64,000 nt of DNA from Rhizoctonia solani (Eukaryota; Basidiomycota; Agaricomycetes; Cantharellales; Ceratobasidiaceae). Both the position numbers and the translations under genes were made by a program. Below the pieces are notes generated by a model, which was given only the letters and a program-made list of their open reading frames with translations, ran no database searches and was not told the origin of the DNA. Shown here in pieces: positions 21,581 to 34,506 of this stretch; position 1 is the first letter of the stretch; each line of letters starts with the position of its first letter. Location: assembly GCF_016906535.1 (NCBI RefSeq), contig NC_057371.1, forward strand, positions 1,674,001-1,738,000. The letters run 5' to 3'.

Positions 21581-24378
21581 ATGTCTGTACCTTCAAACTC
21601 GTATAGCCATGCTGCATATGTTCTGTTGGCAGAATTTGATATCGACCAGGGCTCGGTTTTAACTCATCAATACCCCTACCCAATGGGCATTGACGAACAG
21701 TGGGTGGGACGAGCGTAAAAGCCGCGTTGGGTGCTGATAGCCCATCAGATTTATTGCGGAAATGATGATTCCTGATGGCGTACATGACCAGAAGTCTGAT
21801 TGGACCATTTTCTTCCTCAACCAAGTCACCGAAAACAGGGTCACCAATTCGCTTATTGACGACGAACCAGTTGCATCGGGGGAGAAACAACCACTGCTTT
21901 ATGTTCTGAACTTGGTTCGCACCGTCAAGAACCCCAACGCTCGACGGTACGTACGAATCATTTGCTCCACCATTCCAGTAAATAATCTCAGCTAGGACGT
22001 AGCGGTGCAAATGTCAAAGCATTGGCGTTATGCACTCCTCATCCCTATCTGCATATTTTCAAGCCCATCTTGACAATGGCCTTGGATGACTACTTCATCC
22101 AACCAGACGTGCAGTGTCTAGCTCGGCTCTTTGATGCGGTGAATGCCATGGATGTTTCGCGAGCGCCTGTCTTATCTCGGGATGAAATGCTCATCATGCG
22201 AGCGACAGAGCGAAAAGACGTGTTTGCTGAAAAGTTCTTTGGCACTGAGCTACTTGCCGACGTGATCACAAAGGATGGCCGCGTTACTGGACCTCATGAT
22301 TCGATCTCATCGACTATATCAATGGATACGTTCGACACGGATATTGTCACCGGAGTTCGAAGTCGCAAATCAAGTTTTACGTCCAACTCTGCTCATTCTC
22401 ACTCGCCTCCAACAAGCTTGACGATGAAGAACGGCGACTCAAACGAGGATGTTACTTCAAAGCCCAATGGAGATTCTGCTACTCGTACTTCATTCGACCG
22501 AATGTCTGTAGCATCCAGTATCCATCTCGGCAACCGAGGGGACAATAGTTCTACTGGACACGGCTCGATTGCCCCTGTGACCAGAAAAGTGATCAACAGC
22601 CGAAACACCCATTTCTACACGTCCTTTGTTCGATACTACACGCGCCTCAAAGAGGGTCATTTGGACCTGCCTGTCCACTGTCCGCTTTCAACTTTCCCGG
22701 AGGAAGTTGGAGATGTGAGCATTCCTTTCTTTATAAGATGATATCCAACTAAAATCGAGAACAGTTCTCTCTAATTAAACTTATCAACACGTTCCCTTCG
22801 TCCAACCCCGTTCTTGGCCCGATTACTCCCCATTTGCATCCTCAAGGCGCGCAAACGCACCCCTTGGTCGTACTATTTAACGCGCTCGTCACTCAGAAGC
22901 GAGTAATGTTCTTGGGGCAACGCTGTCCGGCTGGGGACGTTGCCAATTTCGTTCTTGCGGCGTGCGCATTCGGAGCAGGGTGTTCTGTCTTGCGGGGGTT
23001 CACCGAAAGAGCGTTTCCCTTTGTAGGCCTATTTCATACCCGTGTACTAGAGGGATTGTAAGTTTGTATACGAACTTTAGGCATTCCATTGACTGAGACT
23101 ACTGATTACAGGGACTGGTTTATCGCGGGAGCATCCAACCCTGTGTTTGAGACGGTACCGATCTGGGACGTATTGTGTAATATCAACACTGGGCGAATTA
23201 CAGTCCGTAAGGACATCACGATACCACCTTCGCCTCCTCCACTCCCGACTCCTGTTCATATCTCCCCTGTCGAAAGGATCGGACAAGGCATCGGCGCCAG
23301 TATTCCGAGCACGGCCGGAATTGGCGGTACCGGTGCTTTTCCTGCGCCTCCCTCTGGTTTGGTTCAAAAATCCGGCGCATCAAAGGGTGAAGATGATGAG
23401 TCGCGCGGAGGATCTAAGAAGGTTGACGAGAGTGAAAGCAGCGATAGCATGTTAATGGAAGATGTACGTCCCATCCATTATCTTCATTTCTTAATACTGA
23501 CATGCATTCTGATTCTAGATCTGCGCTGTGATTCAGCACCATGCTGGAGAACTACTAGTGCGGGCCCGAGTCACTGATTATGTTCAACGCTTTGTTCGGC
23601 TTACCGCTCGTTGGGAGAACGAGGTCCACAAAACCACCGAGATCGATCACCCAAGCAGACCGTATAGTGAAGGCCAACTCGGAAGCGGTGTAACATTCAT
23701 CGATGAAGCCCTCGTTGCACGCGAAATGCCATCCAACTCCTGGAGGATAAATGCCTGGCGACAAACTTCGTACTACAAATCATATCGCGACGTACGTCAC
23801 TCTCGTTCGTGTGCCTATCACCAGACTGATATCTTCAATAGGATTTCAAAGCTCATCTCGAGAATCGTCATATCAAGAGTATTGATATAAACCATTTGGT
23901 GTCTCGCCTTAGATATGGCCGGAATATGTCAGACAGTGAAGCGGAGTTGATCATGAGATCACTAACCGCGTATGTTCAATCATACGAAGAGGTAGTAGAG
24001 GTAAGTATATGACTGGCTGTAATTACACCTGTGCTAATTATCAATCTCAGCTCCTTGCACTAGTCCCACCGCATCATGGCGGTATTACGCCATTGTGCTT
24101 TGGGTTATTTCATCCGGACCCAAACATTAGAGACTTGGCGGTGGACTTTATGACCAACCTTAGGTCTTACCCTGTGAGCATCTTAGTTTAAAGAGTGTGA
24201 CCCTTGCTGAACCCATCCTTGGTAGATTGGTCTCCAATTCCTTGGAGGGCTGAATTACTTCCATCGCTTCGGGTATGTCCGATTGGCTCAACAGCGCGAA
24301 CTCGGTGCTGCAAAGTATGCCAATGGATCTGGCGATACCAATGGTCTCAGTCGATCTCCGTCGGTACGCCTCCAATAG
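21581..24378 (+). CDS. AFI1: Afi1-like Arf-interacting DENN-type polarity protein
   Basis: Afi1 binds the small GTPase Arf3/Arf6 at the plasma membrane and helps set polarity of growth. The N-terminal exon (MSVPSNSYSHAAYVLLAEFD, IDQGSVLTHQYPYPMG) is joined by an intron at CAG to FIAEMMIPDGVHDQKSDWTI, the hallmark start of the Afi1 docking domain. Next come DDYFIQPDVQCLARLFDAVN, a serine-rich insert, FYTSFVRYYTRL, and the SPA (stabilisation of polarity axis) region: HPLVVLFNALVTQKRVMFLG, FPFVGLFHTRVLEGLDWFIA, NPVFE. The C-terminal helical part includes FKAHLENRHIKSID and LGGLNYFHRFGYVRLAQQRE. About ten exons; the stop is at 24378. In hyphae such proteins act at the growing tip (family-based inference). 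Confidence 0.82.
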
Positions 24379-24661
24379 TGCAGAGAATGTGGTGTTCAGT
24401 ATTCGATCTTGGTTGTATCCTATAGGCGCCCGAGTGGGGGCCGGTGTTATCCAGTGTCAGTTATGCAGTTTTACGAATAAGGTATTGTGTACGAATGTCT
24501 TGGCCTTTTAGACTCTAAAAAGTAATTCAATCGCGTTTAAATAATTACGTGTACGCCCATCAGATATGCCTTCCCGAACTCGCAAACTCGAGCTTCTACC
24601 TAACTACCACAAGCCTTGCAGAAAACCCCTCTAAGATTAAGTCCTCTGACTACATTTTTTT

Positions 24662-26746
24662 ATGAACTCTGAAGTTCCTGAGGCTGCTGGATGCTGGTCC
24701 GGCCTGCGTGCTCTCTTGAGTACTAAGACCAAACGCAAAAAACCTACTCAATGTTCACCAACAGACGGGACGCCCAGTTCTTCACCTCCTAAGGCAATCG
24801 GTGAACACAAGGCCATTCATAATGGCACTGAATTGCCTCCAGAATACCAATTTCCTCCTTACAGTGGAACCAGACCTGCACCCGACCGTAGGAAGGTGGC
24901 AGATAGTGACATTAAGGTTCCCCATAAACTTCCGTCTCCCGAAGCCGCCGATACTAGTGACAAAACTATCGACGAACTGAACGAGTCGCTACGAGAGCTT
25001 AGCCTTCAGATACACGGTAAGTCGATGAACCAATCCCCGGGTTTGTCCGTGTCGCCCATCATCTATCCTTTTGTTTATAGATCATCCTGAGTTAAGATGG
25101 GATGTCAAGTGAGTCTCTGCCAACGCTGGTTGTTTCCAAACTCAAATTCTACCACGAAGATATGCCCATGACGTGTTGACAGAATTCATGGAAAAACAAG
25201 GGTTTCAGGTCACTCGTCACTATCTGGCTGCCCAGCTACCGGGCAACACGGCCTGGAGAGCCGATTTTGTGCTTCCTGACAAATCTGGAAAGTCTGTTCC
25301 CGTAATTGGTCTCAACTCCGAGATGGACGCGCTTCCTGGTATCGGTCATGCGTGTGGCCATAATCTTATTGGGATAATTGGTATAGCTGGAGCTGTGGGG
25401 CTCAAGGCTGCAATGGAAAAACATGGCATCTCTGGACGAATAATACTCTTAGGCACACCCGGTATGTGTGAACAGCTAAATATGTTTTAGTCACTCGTTC
25501 CAACACTTGCTACAGCCGAAGAAGGGGGAGCCGGCAAGGTTCACTTGATAAAGGCAGGGGCATACCAAGAAATGGACATTTGTATGATGTAGGTCTCCGA
25601 GCTATGAATCTGACACAAGGTACCAAGTCTCATTACCTCGACTTCAGGGCACACCCTGGTCCAGGAGACAGCCGAAGGGTGGAAAATTCGGCCACACTCG
25701 CGTTGCAGGCCTTCACAGTCGAGTATCACGGAAAAGGGTATTTACGAATTTATTCGGTTTCTTCAAATACTGATGAACTTAACACTTAGTGCACACGCTG
25801 GAGCTGCTCCATGGGAAGGGAGAAATGCCTTGGATGCTGCATTCGTTGCGTATTCTGCGCTCAGTGCTTTACGCCAACAGATTCATCCTACTGCCAGACT
25901 TCATGGTATAATTGAGGGACGTGACTGGGCATCAAATGGTGAGGTCCAGAAGAACCGCGCGAGTAAATAAGTACATACTCACATGCGCGCACCAGTTATC
26001 CCAAATTATGCCAAGATGACATACACCGTTAGAGCCCCTGCCTGGAGTGAAGTTGTGGCCTTGCGAGCCAGAGTTAACAGGTGTTTTGAGTAAGTCCGTC
26101 ATTGTGTCAATATAGTAGAGCACTAAGTTGCTTGGCATAGGGCTGCAGCGCATGCAACCTCGTGTGAGATCACATTCACTGAGATAGATAGCATGAAAGA
26201 CCTTCAGTCAAACCAACTGCTGTCAGATGAATTTGGAGCTATCATGGCCAGCCGACACGGATACCCATACAGGCCCAACGAAGAAATTGGGGCATCTACT
26301 GACTTTGTAAGTCGCCTAGATTTAACGGACGAATATTGGCTAATCGGATCTGTCAGGGCAATGTTACATACGGTAAGAAAGGGGACCCAACACACACTGA
26401 TACTAACGACTGGTTATCTACCTCATAGAATTACCTGCTATACACCCTGGGTTCGGTAAGGTCAAGCACTGTTTCAACATTACTAGAAGTGCTGACATTC
26501 ATGAAGCGATTCCAACTACGCCGGGCGGTGGGAATCATACGCCAGGTTTCACAGCCGCCGCTAGGACCCAAGAGGCACATGAGCGTGCCATTGCTGTCTC
26601 CAAAGGCCTAGCAACTCTAGGTCTCCGTGCCCTCTTAGATGAAGACTTTCTACAACAGTGAGCTTGACTCCAAAATTCAAGGGTGACGATCAACCAACTA
26701 ATCAACGCAGGTCAAGGATAGTTTCAAGAAGCACGAGCTCGTTTGA
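24662..26746 (+). CDS. M20 family metallopeptidase/amidohydrolase (PM20D2-like)
   Basis: A zinc-dependent M20-family hydrolase of dipeptides or N-acyl amino acids. After a polar leader ([15 protein letters not shown], serine- and proline-rich to about residue 100), the peptidase fold begins: [42 protein letters not shown] (metal ligands D and H), [14 protein letters not shown] with the Glu-Glu pair, MMAHPGPGD, then the dimerisation domain ([35 protein letters not shown]), and a last metal-ligand segment ([14 protein letters not shown]). Introns of 50-60 nt split it into about nine exons; the last joins LQQ to [11 protein letters not shown], stop 26744-26746. The closest subfamily I know is PM20D2/Xaa-Arg dipeptidase. 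The leader has no signal peptide, so the enzyme is probably cytosolic. Confidence 0.85.
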
Positions 26747-26823
26747 TTGATATAATAATATTACTGGAATAGAATCACACAAGGCTATGCCGAAACGTAT
26801 GTATATGTTCTGGAAGTCCAATG

Positions 26824-27914
26824 TTACATTTTGAGTGGTCTCCATCCCTGGTCTAAGGCATCTTTCACAAGAAAATCATACCAAAGAGGGGCGATTGGGA
26901 CTGTAGCTAAGTGCCATAGTGCATGAGCATCAACTGTACGATACCAAGGCGGAAAATCGAATAACTCCAATGAAGTGGCAAGAGTCGTCAGTAAGACGAA
27001 CAAGGCTGGTTGGAGCGAGAAACTGGGGCGATAGTGTTTGTCGCGACCGGGGAATAAGCGAATAGAACTCCAAGGGTAAAGCAACCAAAGGGCGTTGTGT
27101 ATAAGCCCAACAATCAGATTGGCGGCCATGTTGTATGTGTAATCGAAACGTGGCAGAAGCGTTAAGTAACTTATATGCCCGAGGTACATCAGTCCACACG
27201 ACATAGCCCATAGTTTATATGTGATGCTGGGACGAGACGTCGCTGCGACTGGGCGCAAGTGAAACAGCCGTACTACAGTGAAGAAGAGGGAATAGAGGAT
27301 AACCAATCCAGCCGAGAAGTAATCGAGGATTTCTGTCGCTGGAGTGTCTGTTTCGGAGAACTGAGGGAATTTATTGTATTGAGCACATGGGGAAACTTAC
27401 CACGTGTGTGGAATACTGAACTCCATACCCAGGCGTTCACAGCTAGGCCGGACCAGACAAGGTACAAAGTTCGCATATGGAAATGCTTTGGGATTTCTTT
27501 GGCTATTTTCTTCATACCCGCAATGTGAACAGCCATATTTAGTAGTGAGAAAACTACACTAGCTGGCTCTTGCATCCCTGCGAACCTCCAGAATGGCCAT
27601 TTCCCGTAATACTGGTGCACTCGGGTACCAGAATGAGAATACAATCCTTGGTTTTGAGCCCTGACTTGTTCGTGTAAGGCGATGTCGGTTAATATGTGCA
27701 TGCATTGGTATTTGCAGTCATCTGTGCAAGTCCACCGTGTCAATCGAAGAATTAGTGGGAGATTCGGACTCCCATTGGTTCCATTGGCCTCAGTACATGC
27801 ACGGGACACGCAATTCGAAAGACATTGCTGAAAGGGTGGTGATCGATCCCCACTGGATGCACTGGCGAAGGCGACAAACGGCACTAGGCCACATAGTAAT
27901 CGAAATAATATCAT
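26824..27914 (-). CDS. PER1: GPI-anchor lipid-remodelling hydrolase Per1/PGAP3
   Basis: An ER membrane phospholipase A2-like enzyme that removes the sn-2 acyl chain of GPI anchors; member of the CREST superfamily. It starts MILFRLLCGLVPFVAFASAS (signal peptide), then the conserved cysteine-rich lumenal part (FQQCLSNCVSRAC, TRWTCTDDCKYQCMH), GKWPFWRF, and several membrane helices with EPASVVFSLLNM, NAWVWSSVFHTR, LGHISYLTLLPRFDYTYNM and VDAHALWHLATVPIAPLWYD, which hold the CREST Ser, Asp and His residues. One intron interrupts after FHTR; its exact donor is unclear by one base, perhaps another indel. The stop is at 26824. Divergent from the EXPERA gene. Confidence 0.92.
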
Positions 27915-28127
27915 AGCAGGTCAGATGTGGCTACTGTCTAGTGAATTTGGCATCTGGTCTGGGTGCTTGTCAACACGTGATTTGCTGCAACAGCCTCAGG
28001 GTCAGCGATGGTGACCGTGTATTCAAGCAATTGCAAGCGCCTGATGCAACGTTAGACACTAGCTGTTTGTCGTTTCCAAGAAGTGTTACACCCTATCCAG
28101 TTTTTCGGAGCCACAGATTCTACCGAC

Positions 28128-28930
28128 ATGTGCTTAAGTCTGAGCGAACGCCCATTAGATCTCTTGTACCTAGTGTACTTTACAGTAAGGCAAACAAGAT
28201 AAATTAATAACACGCGTGCTAAGCTAAATAGGTGCACATACCTCCCTCGATTCTCATGGACCTTCAAGCTGTCTTGCCTCCGGGAGTGTTTCCTGCTGCT
28301 CTGCGGCGCCTTCCTCAAATGTACCTCAAAATGTCGGGAGATCCATTAATTGCGGGCGCCATGGGCTTGCATGGCGTGTCCACCCAATTTACGTGGTTCC
28401 GCACATTTCTTGTGATCGAAGAGTAAGGATATTTGTTGAGCTTCGTGTTTTTCATAATTGATATCCCGTTACTATTTTCTATAGGCTTTTTCAGTTGCCT
28501 TTGTTCATTCTGGGAATTTATATGCTCAAAAAGAGTGAGTTGGACTCATCTAATGAGCGAGGGCGTGTAGCAACTAACCATGGGCTAGATTCTCCTTATG
28601 TTCCGGTTTTGTTGACCGTGTATGGGGCCCATGTAACGACCACAATGGCACCAGTGCTGGCCACAATCCTCGCCACTCCCAGAAATGTTTTGGACATTAC
28701 TGAAAAAACAAGCGAATTTTCGTCTCTTAACATGTATCAGTTGTCAAGTGAGCTCTCAATCCCAATTACTCCGTAAACACAATATTTTACTTAGTCCTCT
28801 CACAGTTCTGCTGCTATCCTATATACCATTCCTTATTGTACCACTGTTAATGAGTATCGATGGGGTTAGTCGCTTAGTCCAGCAGGTGGATCGAGTTCTT
28901 GCGCTCGAGAAAGCCAACAAACAGCTGTAG
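28128..28930 (+). CDS. EXPERA-domain membrane protein (TMEM97/sigma-2-receptor-like)
   Basis: A four-helix ER protein of the EXPERA family, related to TMEM97 and the sterol isomerase EBP. Exon 1 is short (MCLSLSERPLDLLYLVYFT). A 48-nt intron leads to VHIPPSILMDLQAVLPPG, then TQFTWFRTFLVIEE, intron, LFQLPLFILGIYMLKK, a polar loop, PVLLTVYGAHVTTTMAPVL, and after a last intron (GTATCA...TTAG) PLTVLLLSYIPFLIVPLLMS, ending KANKQL. All four hydrophobic segments and the Asp/Glu residues of the family are present. The likely role is in sterol homeostasis; the fungal function is not established. Confidence 0.8.
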
Positions 28931-29030
28931 CTTTCAAGTCCCTTGATTACAATGTAGCTCGAGTGTATTTTCAAATTGACCTATTGAGGGCATGTAAACA
29001 TATCGAATTGACTCACTACCGCCATCAGTC

Positions 29031-30532
29031 ATGGTCGCTGAATCCATTGCTCGTGCTTCAAAGATGGCCTTCGAGGCGTCTCAACTTGTCACAGGTGAAG
29101 AAAGAGTTGCGGCACTTCATGCGATTCGACAATCACTCGAAGAAAACAAGACAGTAATTTTGCAAGCTAATAAACAAGATATGGAGGTAGCTTGTTAAAT
29201 TATATTATACGGCCTCCCCTATTAATGAATGCGCAGGTAGCCCAGACACTTGTTGAGGCTGGCAAGTTAGCACCCTCGCTCGTTAAAAGGCTTGATCTTG
29301 CTTCTGGTGATAAATGGGATTCCATGCTTCAAGGTATCACTGATGTAGCCAATCTCCCCAATCCCAATGGAGTAGTCACATATGCGAGAAAGCTTGACGA
29401 TGACTTGGAGCTTTATCGAGTAACATGCCCTATCGGAGCACTTTTGGTTATATTCGAGGCAAGACCAGAAGTTGTTGTCAATATTGCTTCGCTTGCTATT
29501 AAATCTGGTGCGTTAGATTACTTGTGGTATGGCCCGAAGCTAATAAAGTGCTAGGAAATTCTGCGATACTCAAGGGTGGAAAGGAGTCAGCTAAAACAGC
29601 ACATCAACTTTCGCTTGCGATCCGTTCGGCCTTGGCCAAGAGCAGTCTGGACGAATACTATATCCAAACAGTTTCCACCCGCGATGAAGTCTCGGCGCTC
29701 CTTGAGATGGACGATTACATTGACTTGGTGATTCCACGTGGGAGCAATGAACTCGTTAAATCTATTCAGCATAGCACCCGCATACCCGTTATGGGCCATG
29801 CTGACGGCCTCTGTGCCGTGTATTTGGACGAGACGGCTGATGTAAACAAGGCCGTAAGAGTCACTGTGGACTCGAAGGTAGGCCTGTTTTTAAAACAAGG
29901 TTCATACCACTAATGTCCTTTGCTAGATTAACTATCCGGCGGCATGCAATGCGGCCGAGACGCTCCTGGTTCATGCGGCGCTCCTTAATACTGTTTGGCC
30001 GAAAGTTGCCGAAGCGCTATTGACCAATAATGTCGAGTTACGATGTGATGCCGAATCTCTTGACTCTCTGGGAGAGTTGGCTCAAGCGCGTCCTCAGCTA
30101 GTCAAACCCTCAGTACCGTCTGACTATAAGACCGAATTTCTATCTCATACACTAGCGGTACTCACAGTTCCTTCTCTTGCGGCCGCGGTCTCTCACATCA
30201 ATCTGCATTCATCCCATCATACGGACTCAATAGTTACTGAGAACCAGGAAAATGCTTCGATATTTTGCCGAGCCGTAGATAGTGCTGGGACCTTTGTAAA
30301 TGCGAGTACTCGTTTTGCAGATGGCTTCCGATATGGCTTCGGAACCGAAGTCGGCATCAGTACTGGCAGAACACACGCCAGGGGTCCGGTAGGCTTGGAA
30401 GGCCTGGTTATCTACAAGTATCTGCTACGAAGTAGCTCGGGAGATGGACACATCGTTGGGGAGTTTGGAGTCGGAGAGGGAAAGAAGAGATTCCAGCACA
30501 CTGAAATTCCAACAAAGAGTGTTCCCTTCTAG
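29031..30532 (+). CDS. PRO2: Gamma-glutamyl phosphate reductase
   Basis: The second enzyme of proline synthesis; reduces gamma-glutamyl phosphate to glutamate-5-semialdehyde with NADPH. It starts MVAESIARASKMAFEASQLV and has VARKLDDDLELYRVTCPIGA-type nucleotide-binding segments, VIFEARPEVVVNIASLAIKS, NSAILKGGKESAKT, DLVIPRGSNELVKSIQ, IPVMGHADGLCAVYLD, and the catalytic-cysteine segment NYPAACNAAETLLVH. The tail NASTRFADGFRYGFGTEVGI and GPVGLEGLVIYKYLL is diagnostic. Introns fall near 29186, 29509 and 29878; the stop is at 30530-30532. Length is normal for the family, with no defects. Confidence 0.96.
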
Positions 30533-30762
30533 ATGTAATCCCCGCATTGTGATATCCTCGCCATTGATGAACTTACAAAGTCGAGTCACTACGCACCATA
30601 CCTTGATAATACCTCAATTTGATTCGCATACAAGCTAGTCTAAATACAAACTCGTAGTGACTAACACGTGACCTTGGGCCTCAATCACCCAAGCCACAAC
30701 CATCTCTCGGCGCATCCCGAGCGCAGGAAGCTTCTACCGCGATCGCGCGTCGCCCGACGAGC

Positions 30763-32790
30763 ATGCTTGATTACCATATTGTCATATCTCTACTTAAATT
30801 TAATAAGCCTTCACCCAACGCCCACATTCCGAATAATTTGTTCGAGTCTCTCCCAAACCACCCGCACCTTGCCGCATCAAGCACTGACCCAACTCCGCTG
30901 GAAGCCTCTGTAATCTCTGCCAGTCCATCTAAAGACTATCGCCTGGGATTGTTAGGGATCACTTGGGTTGATTTTATTCTGGAGGTAGTGATAATTTATC
31001 CGAAATAGCCGGCATGAAACGAACAGGTAAGATCGTTTCATTTATGTTGTGTGGTTCATCGTCAACCAGTAGAGGTAGGATCTGCATTTCGGGCGGCCAG
31101 TGGCAAGTTTGTGCCTACGAAAGAAATTCGCTCCGGGGTTACCAATATAGGTCAAGGAATCGTGCATCTTTTGAGGGAGTCCAGGGGGCCTCCAAGAAAG
31201 GAAGTAGACGATTCTCCCGAGTTGCTGGAGGAGCTCTCGCATAAAGATGGGACTGTTCTCGCCATCCTCGCGGTTCCATCTTATATAGGGCCATCAGATC
31301 TACTGGCCTGGACGTCACCAGCAGCCGATGGTATTCAGCATCTCCGCATAGTACAGTAAGTTGTATCCCACAGATATGTAATATTTCTTGTGACGACTAT
31401 GACGCAGTGATAATCAACCAAATCGCTCTATGGCGGTCATCAAATTCCGCTCCAAAGGCGATGCCGACCTTTTCCTAGAAACTTATAACGGTCGCCAATT
31501 TACCCCAATGGAGGTACGCGGTTTGCATATTAATTAGTTTATGATTAACACTGCGTCCAGCCCGAAACATGTCATGTTGTTCGGGTACTATCCGTTCGGA
31601 TAAGCACGTTAGATGCTGCCAGTCCAATCCCTTACTTCGCAGATCAAACCTCTGTGATGTCGGAACTCCCGACATGTCCGGTTTGTTTGGAAAGGATGGA
31701 CACCGCATTAACCGGGCTTATCACAGTTGCTTGTTCGCACACTTTCCACTGCTCGTGCTTAAGTAAATGGGGAGATGTAAGGTACGTGCCACGAAAGTGC
31801 CAGCTAGATCGACACTTACGTTACATATAAATTAGGTGCCCTGTCTGTCGTTATTCACAGACTATGCTGGTCACACATCCCTCCTCTACAGTCCGCCCTC
31901 CAGATCCCAATGCACGCTGCTCAGATTGTGGGACAGACGCAAATCTATGGATATGTCTTATTTGTGGAAACATCGGGTGCGGCCGCTACGCCCGCGCTCA
32001 TGCCCATGCCCACCACGAATTTTCGGCCCACTTGTATGCACTAGAACTCGCCACACAGCGTGTCTGGGACTATGCAGGTGATGGATATATCCATAGGTTG
32101 ATTCATGACCGTACCGAAGGCAAGCTCGTGGAGATCCCGAGCTCTTCAAACACTCCCAATAACAAGGGCGCAGCTAGCGGGGAGAGTTCGTTAGGCCCGG
32201 GACCTGACGATATGCGTGCGGCTGAGAAGGTCGAAGCGGTGGGACTCGAATATGCGAATCTCCTCGCCTCTCAGCTTGACTCTCAAAGATCTTATTTTGA
32301 GGAGCAGGCCGCGGAACTCCGCTCCGCACTGGATAGCGCCCGGGAGGAATTGGCCCGCGTTAAGGCTGCGGCAGAAGAGCGAGCCAAGGAAGATGAGGCC
32401 AGTCGTGCCGAAGCCATAGAGCGCGCCGCAGAGAGCGAGACAGCACGAGCTAATGCACAAAAACGAGCAGAGAGGATGCAGGATCTCGCGCGGAGATTCG
32501 AGAAGGATTTAAAGGCAGAACGGGCAGTAAGCGAAGGTCTGATGAACAGGATTAATAAATTACAGGAGGCAGAAGCTGCCGGTGCGAGTGAGAGAGCTGA
32601 GCTACAATCAAGGCTAAAGGATGTGGAGGAGCAGTTAAGGGATGTAATGTTCTTCCTGGAGGCTAAAACTACCATTGAGCAACAAGGAGACCAATCTGAG
32701 CTTGCAGGTGGCAGCGTTATCGTGCCTCAAGCGCCACCCACTCCCATACCACAAAAAGGAGGTTCACGAAAGAAAAAGGGTGGGCGGTGA
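30763..32790 (+). CDS. BRAP2/ETP1-type RING and UBP zinc-finger ubiquitin ligase
   Basis: A RING E3 related to human BRAP/IMP and yeast Etp1. It starts MLDYHIVISLLKFNKPSPNA, followed by a short RNA-recognition-like BRAP2 domain (DGTVLAILAVPSYIGPSDLL, MAVIKFRSKGDADLFLETYN), a RING finger (CPVCLERMD, TVACSHTFHCSCLSKW, RCPVCRY), a UBP zinc finger (CSDCGTDANLWICLICGNIG CGRY, HHEFSAHLYALELATQRVWD), and a long Ala/Glu/Arg coiled coil from about 32220 to 32690. The basic tail ends KGGSRKKKGGR. It probably acts in the cytosol, binding free ubiquitin C-termini through the UBP finger. Small introns lie in the first half; the part after 31865 is a single exon. Confidence 0.9.
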
Positions 32791-32841
32791 GCGGGCGGTG
32801 TGGAATATATATATACTAGTCATGTACAATATTTGCTAAAG

Positions 32842-34506
32842 CTAAACCATGTACTCCAACAAAGCAGCCGGTCCTCGAGAAGAATAATCGTTTTTGGAAA
32901 CATAATTGCGAGCCGATGAATCGCAGAACGTCAACTAGAGCAACAGAAAACATTGAGTTGGTCACAATATCTCAGCATTCAGGACCACTAACCTTTGCTA
33001 CTATGCTTCCCCCAAGAAAAGCGGCGAGACCATCACCCTTTTCTCGATACTCTGCAAAGTATTCGGGGACTCGAACAGAACGTACGAGCTTAGGTTGGGA
33101 ATCGTTCGCAGCCTCTTCCGCCTTTAATACGTACGGCAAAAGTCGTGAGTGAAGGCCCTGAGCCAGTGCTGGTAACGGACAATATTCGTTACTAACGAGA
33201 TCCCATGATTCACTAGATAGACTTACACTTGTCTAGGACAGAAAGTTCACCGGTAACGAAAACCGCCTCATACACGGCATACCTCCAAACGAATTCAACT
33301 AGAGAAGCCGAATAGTTGACCCATTCTTGCAAGCCAAAAACAGATTTCGGATTCTTCAGATCCTCCTGTACGCTCTTGACATTCTTCAATACAGTGGGGT
33401 CAAAAAGCGGCTCGCAGAAACGATGGCGATCTTTCCCGACTGTGACCTGTTTATCTTCGAATTCGATGGTCAAAAGGTCCAAAGCTGCGATCTCCGCCTC
33501 CCGTGCCCTCTCCGCTGCGGTGCTGTTTTTGGTGTTCTTTTTTCGATTGTTAGCCTCGACAACCGCTTTTTCACGACCAGCCACCACAACTGCGGCAATA
33601 TTGGTTATTCCTTCATCCTCTTCCTCTGGAGGGGCGACATCGCCAGCAAGTGGAACTTTGATGTGCCCTCCTTGCCATAAATGTCGGGCAAGGCGGACAA
33701 GAGTAGCATGAATATCTGGCTGGGGCTCCAGAGAGGTCACTAGGGTCTGGTTCGTAGCCAGCAGATGAGCTAAGTATTCTTCGCAATGCCGTACGCCAAG
33801 GGGTGCAATTACAGAAGCTTGAGTCTGTATAGCTGATTCGTGGATTACGGTGATATCTGTGCATTCATTATGAATGTCCACAACAATCCCAGAGACAGCA
33901 TTGGCAGCGTAAAGCTGAAGCAGAGGTCGCTCAACAACAGACAAGCCAGCCACATTGAAGCGTTCGAAGAATATTTGTGCTATTTTCGCGTAACCATCAC
34001 GCCCAACGGTTGAAGGAACACCAAGTAGGACGGGCGATTCGTTTTGCGTTCTTCGAATTTTTAGACCGGTGAAGAGAACGTATTTCCTGATATGATTTAG
34101 AACATTTTGTCTCAAGGTATAGAATAGGCTCACCAAAGCGCTTCTGCTTGGGTCCGGTCTGAAACGGCACCGGCTTTATCACCCCCTTCAAAGGGCCAAA
34201 AGATGTCGAGTTCCTCCCCATTTGCGAGAGCTTCGTCTATCTGAGGGCCAACTAAATAACTTGATGGTCTTAACGGTTTCGGTGCTTCTCCTTCCGCCGA
34301 GTTTTCTTCCTTGGGAGCAACTGCGTTTTTACGACGCGCCACCCGTGCGGGGATATCCTTCAAACACTCCAGTTAGTAATTTAAATACATTTTAGCAGCC
34401 CACATACCACCGTTGGTGTTCGTAGGAGCTCGTGAATTCCTTGGCCAGCCTTAATGGTGGACCTTCCAGTGTCGATGATTACGACAGTCGAATCTCTAAA
34501 GGACAT
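32842..34506 (-). CDS. ARP9: Actin-related protein 9 of SWI/SNF and RSC remodellers
   Basis: A nuclear actin-fold subunit that pairs with Arp7 on the helicase-SANT domain of SWI/SNF and RSC. It starts MSFRDSTVVIIDTGRSTIKA (34506). Later segments align with yeast Arp9 in order: IFFERFNVAGLSVVERPLLQ, IVVDIHNECTDITVIHESA, the acidic/basic insert with VAGREKAVVEANNRKKN and LLTIEFEDKQVTVGKDRHRF, then VPEYFAEYREKGDGLAAFLG, and a last exon ending YSSRGPAALLEYMV at 32842. The ATP-site motifs of true actin are degenerate, as in Arp9. Its start is only 90 bp from that of COQ6. Confidence 0.9.

Noticed and set aside
32292..32675. 127-codon minus frame rich in Ser, Ala, Leu and Arg
   Set aside because: Antisense shadow of the GC-rich coiled-coil exon of the BRAP2/ETP1-like gene.
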